64,000 nucleotides of DNA from Ruminiclostridium cellobioparum subsp. termitidis CT1112 (GTDB taxonomy: Bacteria; Bacillota; Clostridia; Acetivibrionales; DSM-1351). The notes under the pieces are model-generated. The model did no database searches. It was not told the DNA's origin and worked only from the letters and a program-made list of their open reading frames with translations. Positions 28,401-36,505 of this stretch are shown here, in pieces. The DNA lies in contig NZ_AORV01000021.1 of assembly GCF_000350485.1 (NCBI RefSeq), positions 124,001-188,000 of the forward strand, in the 5' to 3' direction. The position numbers and the translations under genes are program-made. Position 1 is the stretch's first letter, and every line of letters starts with the position of its first letter.

Positions 28401-28911
28401 TAAGCATCTCTTCAAATTTTGAATATATGAGTTTTATTTCGTATAATTTTTCACGGAGGTAGGAATTTCCATCAAAATTTTCAAGAATATTTTCAAGATC
28501 ACCGGGTTGGACATTATATCTTTTTAATTCTGTTATCAGTCCCGAAACAGTATTGACAAAGCCCTGACACCCTGCCGATTTATGAAAGACAGCAAAGTCC
28601 TCCTTCATTCTATCAAGTATATTGTACAATATCATGCATTTACCGGCAGGATGAACGTGGGGGTAGGTTATTCCTCCCACTTCGTTCAAAACACGGTAGG
28701 CCATTCTCCTGAAACTTAAGACCTCAGTCTTCAATATTCCGCCTGTTTCCAAAACCTTAATCAGGTCATACTCGGCCTGAAAGGTATATTGCTCAGGTAC
28801 GAGCAGAACAAGCTTTTTGGAGTTATCCTCAAGTATTTTGGCTTTTATCTGCTTCAAGCAATGAAAGGATTTTCCAGAGCCAGCCCGTCCATAAATAAAT
28901 TGAAGGCTCAT
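25468..28911 (-). CDS. addB: ATP-dependent nuclease subunit B
   Basis: A 1147-residue AddB: N-terminal P-loop FIYGRAGSGKS (8-15 core), a helicase-like middle without full motor motifs, and a C-terminal nuclease domain with LRIVDYKSGQKDFRL. The iron-sulfur cluster ligands are visible: a Cys in EKYTSCPFAYY and the final Cys1105, Cys1108 and Cys1114 (CQYCSYSSIC). It is the Chi-scanning and second nuclease subunit of AddAB. Start ATG 28911 follows CAGAGGAG by ten bases. A CPBP protease gene ends 49 bases upstream in the same direction. Confidence 0.97.
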   Translation of the reverse strand: MSLQFIYGRAGSGKSFHCLKQIKAKILEDNSKKLVLLVPEQYTFQAEYDLIKVLETGGILKTEVLSFRRMAYRVLNEVGGITYPHVHPAGKCMILYNILDRMKEDFAVFHKSAGCQGFVNTVSGLITELKRYNVQPGDLENILENFDGNSYLREKLYEIKLIYSKFEEMLNARYRDADDELTLLAMKLDDTRMYDNAEIWIDGFSGFTPQEFEVISKLMTRADMVYITVCTDVLEDEASDLSDVFYSTKKAYKKFVSFAGTNLVDVLPPVGCCGKVPPRFKDSVELVALEKNYFTYPYDVYAKQTSDIELFEAVNIYTEIEECASDIIRQCRDKGLRYKDIAVVTRNLAGYQELMEVIFEEYGIPCFIDSKAEISDHPLIKLVLSMLEIFIENWSYESVFRYLKSGLLDFDKSRIDKLENYVLACGIRGSRWTQAAGWTMNPELVPDDRTDSSIEEQLYEINETRKMICEPLVRFREKTKGRKRAADFCGCLYEYLVELGIDGRIEEYIDLFNKTGKLRLASEYEQVWNILMEVFDQVVEVLGEEAIGVERFTNILKIGLAEYKISSIPVSLDQVLVGSVEHSKSHEVKALYILGTNDGVFPSAGMKEGILTDADRLVLNSRGMELASDTKTQVFDEQNLIYRALTTPKKYLRVSWPIADHEGKTMRPSIIISRIKKLFPQVACKSNLLKPANNEEYVQLISSPLPVFNRLVLALRERNNGAEISPLWQRVYEWYSAQPEWKLKCELMGDAFKYKNIALPVSREKIRQLYGANAYSSVSRLEKYTSCPFAYYVQYGLGARERKIYQLSPPDVGTFMHSVIERFSKMVEEQEISWRAIEREWCAQQVSIIVDNLLEGMKNTILGGSKRFRALTVRLKRVVTRAVWLIAEHIRRSSFEPVGYEMDFGEGGKFPPIVIELDSGEKITLVGRIDRVDALKTSDGTYLRIVDYKSGQKDFRLSDVYYGLQMQLITYMDALWENPGRENDSAVYPGGMLYFRVDDPIVKSSGTATAEEIEAAIMKKLKMKGLLLADVQLIRHMDNDMEGSSMIIPARINKGETLGKSSVATLEQFTVLKGYVKKLLKDLCAEIMKGNVPIKPYKKKKITSCQYCSYSSICQFDLTQYENSFRLLHDRGNDDVWKLMYDTLEQH

Positions 28912-28960
28912 ATCTTGTGTACTCCTCTGTTTATAATGAAATCGATCTTTTCATAATTTT

Positions 28961-29914
28961 CTACGGTTGTGTCGCAATAGTGGTCTTATCTGTCTTTTTA
29001 ATTATAAAGACGGTTAACAGGTAGAACAGGGCAGAGGTGATAACTGCCGATACAAGACCGCCTATGGGCTCGAAGGTGGAGGTGAAAAATACCGTATTTG
29101 TGGGAAGTACCGTGTCAGGATAGCTCACCAGTAAAAAACAGAACAGATTATTGACAGCATGCGCACCCATTGCCGCCTCCAACGAATTTGTCCTTATTGT
29201 TATCATGGCCAGTACCATACCTGTTACAAAGTAATTCAAAACCATGCAGACAGTGCTGAATACTCCGAGCTTGTTTGAAGCATAGACCTCGGGATTGGCA
29301 AGATGGGGCAGAGTAAACAGAACACCTGAAATCACTGAAAGCAGTACACCGCTTTTTATTTTAACACCGAAGCTCTGTATGACATAACCCCTGAATACCA
29401 CTTCCTCTGCCGTCGTTTGGATGGGTGTCATCACCAGAATGAGGGGAAGCGTATACCAGAATCTGGATGCATCAAAAGAAAAAGTATAGGTTCCGGGATT
29501 TAAAAAATAATCCGCCCCTGTCCCGGCAGCCAGCAACAGTCCGAATACGGCAAAACCAATCCAGAAATTTGACCACCTGATTTTGCCCCTGTAATTGAAT
29601 ATTGTACCAAAAGGCCTTTTATGTATCCATTTGACAGCTATAACAGCTCCAAATAACATAAAATAAATTGATAAGTTGGTAAAGATATAATTAGTGACAG
29701 GGCTTATATATTTATTTAAAAACCCCATGGCATCTGTTCTTAAAATTGGATCAAACAGCGCATCCTGGTTAGTTATCAAAACGTAGATCATTGGAATTGA
29801 GACTATCAAACCTCCAAGAAAAAAATAGAAATACAAAATAACCGATACAGATGCCGTAAACCTTGAAGGCTTTATATTCCCTATCCTTGCCAAATCCTGA
29901 TATTTTGTAATCAA
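28961..29914 (-). CDS. CPBP-family intramembrane metalloprotease (Abi/CAAX-like)
   Basis: A 317-residue membrane protein with about eight hydrophobic segments. The three CPBP motifs are all present: EExxxR (Glu170, Glu171, Arg175 in TTAEEVVFRGYV), FxxxH (Phe200, His204) and HxxxN (His252 in GAHAVNN). The start is TTG at 29914, seven to eight bases after GGGGGA. Family members cleave membrane-anchored substrates or act in CAAX-like processing and bacteriocin immunity; the target here is unknown. Orientation and 49-base spacing suggest it may be transcribed with addBA. Confidence 0.88.
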   Translation of the reverse strand: MITKYQDLARIGNIKPSRFTASVSVILYFYFFLGGLIVSIPMIYVLITNQDALFDPILRTDAMGFLNKYISPVTNYIFTNLSIYFMLFGAVIAVKWIHKRPFGTIFNYRGKIRWSNFWIGFAVFGLLLAAGTGADYFLNPGTYTFSFDASRFWYTLPLILVMTPIQTTAEEVVFRGYVIQSFGVKIKSGVLLSVISGVLFTLPHLANPEVYASNKLGVFSTVCMVLNYFVTGMVLAMITIRTNSLEAAMGAHAVNNLFCFLLVSYPDTVLPTNTVFFTSTFEPIGGLVSAVITSALFYLLTVFIIKKTDKTTIATQP

Positions 29915-30060
29915 TTTATATATCCCCCAGTAGCATAAAAGTTAAAATTTATATTTACTAAAAAATTGTAAATATAATTAATTTATTATACCATTTTATC
30001 CTCCCCTTTTGAATGCATAATATTGGATAATGTCTTTTAACTGTTGTTTTATAATAGGCA

Positions 30061-31758
30061 TCACTTAATATTCCATTTTATGGATTCGGAATACGCAAGT
30101 GCGTTGGCTGCTTCCATTCCGCTCTGAAGCGCGCCCTGCTGCCACCTGTGTAATGCCGATATATGTTCTCCTGCAAAAAATACCCTGCCATTGTATTCGG
30201 GAAGAGTCATAGGCCACGAGAATAACTTTTTCTGTTCGGGAGTAAAGTAGCAAAATGCTCCCCTGAACAGAGGATCCGAGGTCCAGTTTTGAGTTTTATA
30301 AGCTGCAACAATTGGATCAAGCATTCCTACGGGCAGACCATGTACCTCTTCCACATCCCGTTTTATTTTTATTATACGCTCATCTTCAGTCATATTTCCA
30401 AGTCTGACGGCATCAAGATTAAAATTGTAGGACCCCAGTATAACTCCCGGCTCATTTGGGCTTTTTGCCTTTGCGTAGTGTGAGGTGTACCAGATTGTTG
30501 TTACCGGAAGATCCGTATAGGAACCTCCTCCTGTTATCCCCTGTTCCTCCCAGAATCTGCGGTTGCAATATATGGCCGTTTTCTGGGCATTGCCGTAATT
30601 GACCTCCTTGATTGCCTGCATTTTTATACTGCTGAACATGGGTTTTATCTCAAAAGTCCGCAGTACTGAAAATGGAACCGCACAGACTATATTATCGAAG
30701 CTCTTGTATTGTATACGATCAGATTTATCATTTGTATATGAAACAGAAACAGTATTATCCTCATTATAAAATATACCCTTTACCGAATAACCTGGCATAT
30801 ACCTTACATTTCCCAACCGGGCCGCAGGAACATCAGGATAATATTTTTCAGGGTTTTTGCTTGTAAAAGAGCTGCAAAAGGCCAGCGGAAGTTTAACCAT
30901 ACCGCCTGCTATCTGATACATATACCAGAAACTAACAGGGTAATACTCCTGAACAAAGTCCACAAAATTGTTATATAAGAACTCGCCGCCTATGGGAAAC
31001 AGATTCGACAACAGGTTTATGGCACCCTGGCTGAGCTTTCTCCACTGGAACATCTGCCTGACATTAAGACTGTCCCAGAAGAGCAATTGCCGACTGTAAT
31101 CGGGCAGCACCCGGATTATCTCGCTTCTTGCCCTGGGCGGAGCCAGCAATACAGGTGCTTCAATACCGTAATAGCCCAACTCCTGCCAGGGTGTTTCAGC
31201 CTCCCACCCCGTCATATCATAGCTTGGGTAAATGTATTTCATTACATTTTCACCCATCGGATCATTTCTAACTCTGGTCTGATGTAAATATATAAATGTA
31301 TTGGGGTCGTTTTGAATCCACGGAATTGTTTCAAGTCCGAAAAGGTTTATGTAATACCATACTGTCTCATGATTCACCGGTATTCTCATAGGCCCGAATT
31401 CACCATAGTACTTCTTTTCCTCATCAAAATAGTATGTATATACCCTTCCTCCGACTCTTTCGCTGTTAGCTTCAAATATTTCTATATCATAGCCCAGCTT
31501 TCGAAGTTCAAAAGCCGAGGACAGCCCTGCAAGACCTCCTCCGATAATTCCTATGCGTTTTCCCTTAAACTGGCCCGGACGGGCAATACTTGTTATGGGC
31601 TGCGGCGGAGAAAACGCTTTGTAAATATAATCATAATCTTCGGTATGGCAGGCCCTGTACAAAGCATAATATGACATTATGCTTCTTTCATAATCCGTGG
31701 GGTTTACAGGCTGTTGAGGTCCTGGTATCTTTGGATTCAACAGGTTTGGACAAATCAT
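30061..31758 (-). CDS. Flavin monoamine oxidase-family FAD enzyme
   Basis: A 565-residue amine-oxidase fold. After about 60 N-terminal residues, KRIGIIGGGLAGLSSAFELRKLGYDIEIFEA is the dinucleotide-binding motif, SERVGGRVYTY the GG-doublet arginine motif, and GEFGPMRIP the flavin contact. The C-terminus has RVFFAGEHISALHRWQQGALQSGMEAANAL, the second FAD motif. It resembles L-amino-acid oxidase and tryptophan monooxygenase-like proteins. The start at 31758 is favoured by AGGTG six bases upstream over TTG 31776. No signal peptide is visible. Use of oxygen would be odd in a clostridium, so it may instead be a dehydrogenase-like or biosynthetic enzyme. Confidence 0.85.
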   Translation of the reverse strand: MICPNLLNPKIPGPQQPVNPTDYERSIMSYYALYRACHTEDYDYIYKAFSPPQPITSIARPGQFKGKRIGIIGGGLAGLSSAFELRKLGYDIEIFEANSERVGGRVYTYYFDEEKKYYGEFGPMRIPVNHETVWYYINLFGLETIPWIQNDPNTFIYLHQTRVRNDPMGENVMKYIYPSYDMTGWEAETPWQELGYYGIEAPVLLAPPRARSEIIRVLPDYSRQLLFWDSLNVRQMFQWRKLSQGAINLLSNLFPIGGEFLYNNFVDFVQEYYPVSFWYMYQIAGGMVKLPLAFCSSFTSKNPEKYYPDVPAARLGNVRYMPGYSVKGIFYNEDNTVSVSYTNDKSDRIQYKSFDNIVCAVPFSVLRTFEIKPMFSSIKMQAIKEVNYGNAQKTAIYCNRRFWEEQGITGGGSYTDLPVTTIWYTSHYAKAKSPNEPGVILGSYNFNLDAVRLGNMTEDERIIKIKRDVEEVHGLPVGMLDPIVAAYKTQNWTSDPLFRGAFCYFTPEQKKLFSWPMTLPEYNGRVFFAGEHISALHRWQQGALQSGMEAANALAYSESIKWNIK

Positions 31759-31972
31759 AATGACACCTGGATGCAAATTATTCCTATTGAAGTATATGAA
31801 AAATAAAATATATTTGTGTTAATTGAATAACAAATTCAACAATTTAATAAAAAAATATTTGATAAGATAATTTAGGGTATATTAATTATAGATATTAATT
31901 CAGTAAATTTATTCAGTAAAAGGGCTGTCTCAACACACCCAGGTATGTTTTTACTGAAATTGGAGGGATTTT

Positions 31973-32890
31973 ATGTATGACGTTATAATTATCGGGGGAG
32001 GTCCCGCAGGATATGCTGCGGCCTTGTACAGTTCGAGGGCAAAATTTGATACTCTGGTGATAGAAAAAATGTTCACAGGCGGTCAAATGGCTACTACCGA
32101 TGTGATGGAGAACTATCCCGGTTTTGAGGAACCCATCGGAGGCTCCGATCTGGCTCTGAGAATGGAAAAGCAGGCCAGAAAATTCGGGACTATGGTACTT
32201 AATGATGAAGTGATTGAACTGGATCTGGATTCAAAAATTAAAGTGGTTAAAACAAAGAAGAACACCTACGAATGCAAAACCGTGATTTTATGCATGGGGG
32301 CATATCCCAAAATGCTGGGGCTTGACAGAGAGGAAACCTTCAGAGGTGCTGGAGTGTCCTATTGCGCTGTCTGTGACGGAGCGTTTTATAAGGGCAAAAC
32401 CGTTGCTGTGGTCGGCGGCGGTGATACTGCTGCCGAAGACGCCCTCTATCTCGCCAGATTCTGTCCTAAAATATATATAATCCATAGACGTGATCAGATG
32501 AAAGCTTCAAGAATCCTGCAGGATGAAATTTGCTGCAACACAAAAATTGAATTCATATGGAATTCGGTTGTAGAAGAAATAATCGGACAGTATGGAGTTG
32601 AAGGCTTAATGGTGCGAAACCTCATAACCGGAGAAAGTACCTCCCTGGATGTCGACGGTCTGTTTGTTGCAATAGGCTTGAATCCCAACATTTCACTGGT
32701 TAACGGAAAAATCCGGCAAAGCAGTGAAGGCTATATTATAACCGATGATAAAATGCAGACAAGTATTCCCGGAGTTTATGCAGCAGGAGATATACGTGAT
32801 AAATTCCTAAGACAGGTAATTACTGCTGCAGCCGACGGAGCCACCGCTTCCTATTCCGCAGAGCGCTATATCACCGAAAATAAATGGTGA
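31973..32890 (+). CDS. trxB: Thioredoxin reductase-like flavoprotein
   Basis: A 305-residue two-domain flavoprotein: FAD motif GGGPAG at 8-13, redox pair CAVC (Cys131, Cys134) followed by DG, NAD(P)H motif VGGGDTAAEDA around 147-157, IHRRDQMKAS for phosphate binding and the late GVYAAGDIRDKFLRQVITAAADGATAS FAD motif. The HRRDxx(R/K) segment favours NADPH but a ferredoxin or NADH-linked variant is possible in anaerobes. No thioredoxin gene is adjacent. GGAGGGATTTT precedes the ATG. Confidence 0.92.
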   Translation: MYDVIIIGGGPAGYAAALYSSRAKFDTLVIEKMFTGGQMATTDVMENYPGFEEPIGGSDLALRMEKQARKFGTMVLNDEVIELDLDSKIKVVKTKKNTYECKTVILCMGAYPKMLGLDREETFRGAGVSYCAVCDGAFYKGKTVAVVGGGDTAAEDALYLARFCPKIYIIHRRDQMKASRILQDEICCNTKIEFIWNSVVEEIIGQYGVEGLMVRNLITGESTSLDVDGLFVAIGLNPNISLVNGKIRQSSEGYIITDDKMQTSIPGVYAAGDIRDKFLRQVITAAADGATASYSAERYITENKW

Positions 32891-32958
32891 AACCTTCCGT
32901 GTTTTTTTTATTCCGTTAGGGAAATATAATCATGAATTCTAATAGAAAGGGTGATTAT

Positions 32959-33384
32959 ATGAAGGTTAGAGACATAATGACAAAAAATGTTGCTTCAGTA
33001 AATCCGGCGGCAAATGTAGCTGAAACAGCCAAGCTCATGCAGCAGCATAACGTAGGGTCAATACCTGTTTGTGATCAGAGCGGTGTTGTCGGTATTATTA
33101 CCGATAGAGATATAGTTGTCAGAACAGTTGCAAACGGAAAGAATCCTCAGCAGACCCCGGTTACCGAAATAATGACCACAGGCGTGGCATGTGTCACTCC
33201 GGAAATGGATATGCATGATGTCGCCCAGCAAATGGCAACCAGCCAGATAAGAAGGGTACCTGTGGTAGAAAACAACAATCTGGTTGGGATAGTGGCACTG
33301 GGTGATGTAGCCGTTGATGCAAAATATTATACCCAGGTCGCTGATACGCTTGAAAATATTTCAAATCCCTCAAATCCGCAGTAG
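32959..33384 (+). CDS. Tandem CBS-domain protein
   Basis: A 141-residue protein made of two CBS domains (VRDIMTKNVASVNPAANVAETAKLM and VTEIMTTGVACVTPEMDMHDVAQQM) with the typical GIITDRDIVVR and VGIVALGDVA strands. It starts at ATG 32959, after AAAGGGTG, rather than at 32932, which lies ahead of this binding site. Such stand-alone pairs bind adenine nucleotides and regulate partners; the partner is not visible here. It lies 68 bases after trxB in the same direction. Confidence 0.9.
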   Translation: MKVRDIMTKNVASVNPAANVAETAKLMQQHNVGSIPVCDQSGVVGIITDRDIVVRTVANGKNPQQTPVTEIMTTGVACVTPEMDMHDVAQQMATSQIRRVPVVENNNLVGIVALGDVAVDAKYYTQVADTLENISNPSNPQ

Positions 33385-33405
33385 GGAAATTTAAAACAAA
33401 AGTCA

Positions 33406-33498
33406 GAGAGGCTGTTGCCATTGAAAAACTTCAATACATGTGAAAAATATTGCAATAGTGGTCATGTATTGAAGTTATAATATTAGCAACAGCCTCTC
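33406..33498. repeat. Three nested palindromes between convergent genes
   Basis: Outer arms GAGAGGCTGTTGC (33406-33418) and GCAACAGCCTCTC (33486-33498) enclose inner arms AACTTCAATACATG (33427-33440) and CATGTATTGAAGTT (33463-33476), and the centre holds TATTGCAATA (33448-33457). All arms pair perfectly. It lies between the stops of the CBS and SLH genes. It may stop transcription from both sides, but neither side has a T-tract, so a palindromic mobile remnant is the other reading. Confidence 0.85.
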
Positions 33499-33507
33499 AT
33501 TCTCTAA

Positions 33508-35289
33508 TTAAAGCGGGCTTACAATTTCAATTTCAGTACCTATTTTGCTGAATTCGGATATAGCTGTCATATTGAGCTCCATACTGAATCCATCCTGTTC
33601 CATTCCGGCAGTCAGCTTCATCACCTGCTTTACAAGCTGACCCTTATCATTTACAAATATCTCCATCTTTATGTCGAAGCCCTTATTGTAAATATCCTCG
33701 ATGGATATGGCTCCTCCCAGCAAATCCGAGGGTATTAAATCACTTAGTATCTCTTTCCCCGCCTTTATTTGATATCTTGCAACTTCTTCTCCATATACAA
33801 CAGCCTTGCCGGCATGAGTAATATTCAACTTTCCGTAAGAGCTCAGAAATTTTTGTGTTTCTGCCTTATCGGCTTCTGAATCATAATAAGGTATACCCTG
33901 TTCAATAGCTTCTTCTTCAGTTATCTGGCTCCAGACCCCGGTATCCATATTTTTGGAGTACAACTGCTGCCCAATTTTAATAACCTGATACTCCTCGCTT
34001 TCTTCACCGTATTCAGGATCTGCTGTGGTCACTTTTGTATTGGATGTGGAGTTTGGACCATTATTTGCCCCTTCCATTGAATATGTCAAACCGACCAGTT
34101 TTTCCTTTAATATAGTATCTATAAGGGACATATCCATGCTCGTCCTGTATTCGCCTTTAAAATCAAGCATGTTTTTCATAGCATTGAATAATAATGGATT
34201 ATTGACAGCTGAAGTGTCCTTTATCACAGTCAGGCCGGTCTTAGTGTTTATTTCCGCACTCATTCCAATAGCTTCTGCGACTGCCTTACCCGGTACAAGA
34301 ACATCATTTCCCGACAGTCTGGGAGCTGCTGCAAGAGTAATGGCATTTCCGGCGGCTTCCGGATCATTGAACGGATTCCCGCTGCCTGTATAATTTACAT
34401 ATGCCGTAGTATTTCCGGTGCTTAGAAAAATATTTTTATTGCCGGCTGCGTTCTTGATTACTACACTGTTCCTTGCTTCGTCAACAGAAACATTTGCTTC
34501 CATCTTGACAAATGCTTCTGCGGGAACTAATACCTGACCGTTTTCAAGAACAGGAGCCTGGGTCAGCTTTAAAATATCCCCGTTAAATTTAATGACGGGT
34601 TTCCTGAGCTGTTCAGCCGATTGATAGATTTTTTCGCTGTTTTTCATGAAATTGTACAGTATGACTGCTATCTGTTCCTTTGTGGCCTTTCCGGCAGGAG
34701 AAAAGGTATTTGAACCGGTTCCGCTCATAATGCTGTTTGACACGGCAAACTGGATAGAACCTTTTGCCCAATCCGACATGTTTTCCGCATCAATAAATTT
34801 GGCCAATCCATCCAGTCCCTGCCCGGCCAGCACCGCTTCACCCGACAGGGAAAGATTGTTCAGAAGCATCACGGTCACCTGCTCTCTGGTGCTCATGTCG
34901 TTTGCTCCAAACTTTCCATTTCCTATACCGCTTACTATCCCTGCTCTGCTGGCGGCTTCCACATACCGGAATGCCCAATGCTTTGCCGGCACATCGCTGT
35001 ATGTAGGAGTCTCGGGAAGATTTGTCATATCGATGTTCAGTGCCTTAACTATTATTGTGACCAGTTCAGCTCTGCTGATATTTTTCCCCGGATTAAAATA
35101 GCCATACTCGTCTCCCGTAATGACATTATTGTTTGTCATCCATTGTATGGCTTCCCTTGCATAGGAGGAAGCTTTAGAAAGATCCTTGATGGCCGCCGCA
35201 TTTACAGGTATGGAACCTGCAAATATTCCCGCAGATAAAAGGGCTGCAAAAATTAATTTCATAATTCTGTTCAGAAATTTTTTACGCAT
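33508..35289 (-). CDS. S-layer-homology surface protein with copper-amine-oxidase-N-like and lipoprotein-like domains
   Basis: The 593-residue protein has a signal peptide (to about residue 31, SIPVNAAA), three SLH repeats (about 40-85, 95-150, 160-215; motifs ISRAELVTIIVKAL, STREQVTVMLLNNL, ATKEQIAVILYNF) for binding secondary cell-wall polymer, a copper-amine-oxidase-N-like segment (about 230-360; PVIKFNGDILKL, VLVPAEAFVKM, VLVPGKAVAEAIG), and a C-terminal domain of about 225 residues resembling lipid-carrier folds of the LolA/LppX type (DFKGEYRTSMDMSLIDTIL, GVWSQITEEEA). The last assignment is tentative. It should be exported and wall-attached; its ligand is unknown. Confidence 0.85.
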   Translation of the reverse strand: MRKKFLNRIMKLIFAALLSAGIFAGSIPVNAAAIKDLSKASSYAREAIQWMTNNNVITGDEYGYFNPGKNISRAELVTIIVKALNIDMTNLPETPTYSDVPAKHWAFRYVEAASRAGIVSGIGNGKFGANDMSTREQVTVMLLNNLSLSGEAVLAGQGLDGLAKFIDAENMSDWAKGSIQFAVSNSIMSGTGSNTFSPAGKATKEQIAVILYNFMKNSEKIYQSAEQLRKPVIKFNGDILKLTQAPVLENGQVLVPAEAFVKMEANVSVDEARNSVVIKNAAGNKNIFLSTGNTTAYVNYTGSGNPFNDPEAAGNAITLAAAPRLSGNDVLVPGKAVAEAIGMSAEINTKTGLTVIKDTSAVNNPLLFNAMKNMLDFKGEYRTSMDMSLIDTILKEKLVGLTYSMEGANNGPNSTSNTKVTTADPEYGEESEEYQVIKIGQQLYSKNMDTGVWSQITEEEAIEQGIPYYDSEADKAETQKFLSSYGKLNITHAGKAVVYGEEVARYQIKAGKEILSDLIPSDLLGGAISIEDIYNKGFDIKMEIFVNDKGQLVKQVMKLTAGMEQDGFSMELNMTAISEFSKIGTEIEIVSPL

Positions 35290-35421
35290 ATTTCACCTCA
35301 AAAATATATTTTGGATATTAAAACCCATTACTATATTATCAAGTTTATGTAAACCAATCTATTTGTAATAGTTACCAGTACAAAATAGGATATTATTTTT
35401 AAAACACTAAATGGGCCAAAA

Positions 35422-35447
35422 AAGGCCAACCTCCGAAGGTTGGCCTT
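35422..35447 (-). terminator. Terminator of the MerR/TipAS regulator gene
   Basis: AAGGCCAACC and GGTTGGCCTT form a 10-bp stem with a 6-base loop, six bases after the stop at 35453; on the minus strand it runs into TTTTTT. Confidence 0.92.
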
Positions 35448-35452
35448 AAAAA

Positions 35453-36217
35453 TTATTTATCCTTTCCCGTATATACCAAAACTGCATCCCTGAGAAATTC
35501 TGCAGCATCCGGCCCTATCCTGTCATAATATGCCTTGAAGCGTTCATCCTCCACATACATCCTGGCAACACCGGCATGGGCTTCCCGGCTGTAGCTTCCC
35601 CATGTGAATGAAAGCCACTGGCGGTGAAGTTCTGCGGCTTTTTGGCCCAGCTCACCTGCCGGAACGCTTGTCTCCATGGCAGCTCTCAAGGTTTCGTTTA
35701 ACTCCTGCCCGAGTTTTTCAAACCTTTCATATTCTTCCCGGGTTAATCCCATCATTCTGCTGTTTGAGTCATCCACAGACTTATCACCGTATTTCTCTCT
35801 TATTTCCCTGCCGTATTTTTCTTCGTTTTCCTCTATGAGCTTCTGTTTGAAGCCCTCAAATTTTTCCTTATCCGTCATTTTAATACTCCCTTCTGCTGCT
35901 GCCAGAGTCTTCTCAATATTGGCAAGCAATAAATTAATCTGTTCTCTCTTTGCCAGGAGTTTGGAATGTTGATCCCTTAATGCCTCCGTGCTGTTAAAGT
36001 CAGGCGTTGAAATGATTTTCTTAATATTTTCCAGACTCACCTCAAGCTCTCTGTAGAAAAGAATTTGTTGAAGCCTGTCAACCTCTGCCCTGCCATATAT
36101 CCTGTACCCTGAGGAATTTATCCGTGCGGGTTTGAGAATACCAATTTCATCATAGTATCTAAGTGTTCTGGTGCTGATACCGGCTAAAGCCGCCAGTTTT
36201 TGCACTGTATATTCCAT
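35453..36217 (-). CDS. MerR-family regulator with TipAS ligand-binding domain
   Basis: A 254-residue protein: winged helix-turn-helix at 1-70 (MEYTVQKLAALAGISTRTLRYYDEIGIL), a dimerisation coiled coil at about 75-115, and a TipAS domain from about 130 to the end (LTREEYERFEKLGQELNE, HRQWLSFTW, ARMYVEDERFKAYYDRIGPDAAEFLRDAV). Relatives (TipAL, Mta, SkgA) activate drug-efflux or tolerance genes on binding hydrophobic compounds. The protein has no Cys, so covalent capture of thiopeptides as in TipAS is not expected. The ATG at 36217 has no ribosome binding site of its own; a six-codon ORF with a strong one lies just upstream. Its promoter has a 19-base spacer with a palindrome, typical of MerR-controlled promoters, so it probably activates its own gene. 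Confidence 0.92.
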   Translation of the reverse strand: MEYTVQKLAALAGISTRTLRYYDEIGILKPARINSSGYRIYGRAEVDRLQQILFYRELEVSLENIKKIISTPDFNSTEALRDQHSKLLAKREQINLLLANIEKTLAAAEGSIKMTDKEKFEGFKQKLIEENEEKYGREIREKYGDKSVDDSNSRMMGLTREEYERFEKLGQELNETLRAAMETSVPAGELGQKAAELHRQWLSFTWGSYSREAHAGVARMYVEDERFKAYYDRIGPDAAEFLRDAVLVYTGKDK

Positions 36218-36241
36218 ATATCGGCGCTGTACGGGAACCGG

Positions 36242-36262
36242 TTATACCGGCTGCCCTTCCAT
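36242..36262 (-). CDS. Six-codon upstream ORF of the MerR/TipAS gene
   Basis: ATG at 36262 stands behind GGAGGAGGTGAAGGC, the only good ribosome binding site in the leader, and reads MEGQPV then TAA. The regulator ATG lies in the same frame 24 bases after this stop. Either the regulator is translated by re-initiation, or the stop interrupts a formerly longer N-terminus. Confidence 0.5.
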   Translation of the reverse strand: MEGQPV

Positions 36263-36344
36263 GCCTTCACCTCCTCCCGGCAATCAGTTAAATATGTTCA
36301 CAAGCAACGGCCGTTGATAATGCGTTTATTAACTGTTTAAACTC

Positions 36345-36375
36345 AATATACACCTTTACGCCGCGTAAATGTCAA
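36345..36375 (-). promoter_or_regulatory. MerR-type promoter with 19-base spacer and embedded operator
   Basis: On the minus strand TTGACA (36375-36370), a spacer of exactly 19 bases, TATATT (36350-36345). The spacer contains the perfect inverted repeat TTTACGC-N-GCGTAAA at 36355-36369. An overlong spacer with a central dyad is the defining layout of promoters activated by MerR proteins through DNA untwisting. It drives the TipAS regulator gene. Confidence 0.85.
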
Positions 36376-36505
36376 TACAAATTACTAATTTAACGTTATT
36401 AATTTGAACCTGTTGTACTAATTTAATTTTCCTCACTAATTAAGCATTTTAAACATAATATAAATAAGTAAAAACATCTTTCAATTATAAAGTGAGGAGA
36501 ACAAT

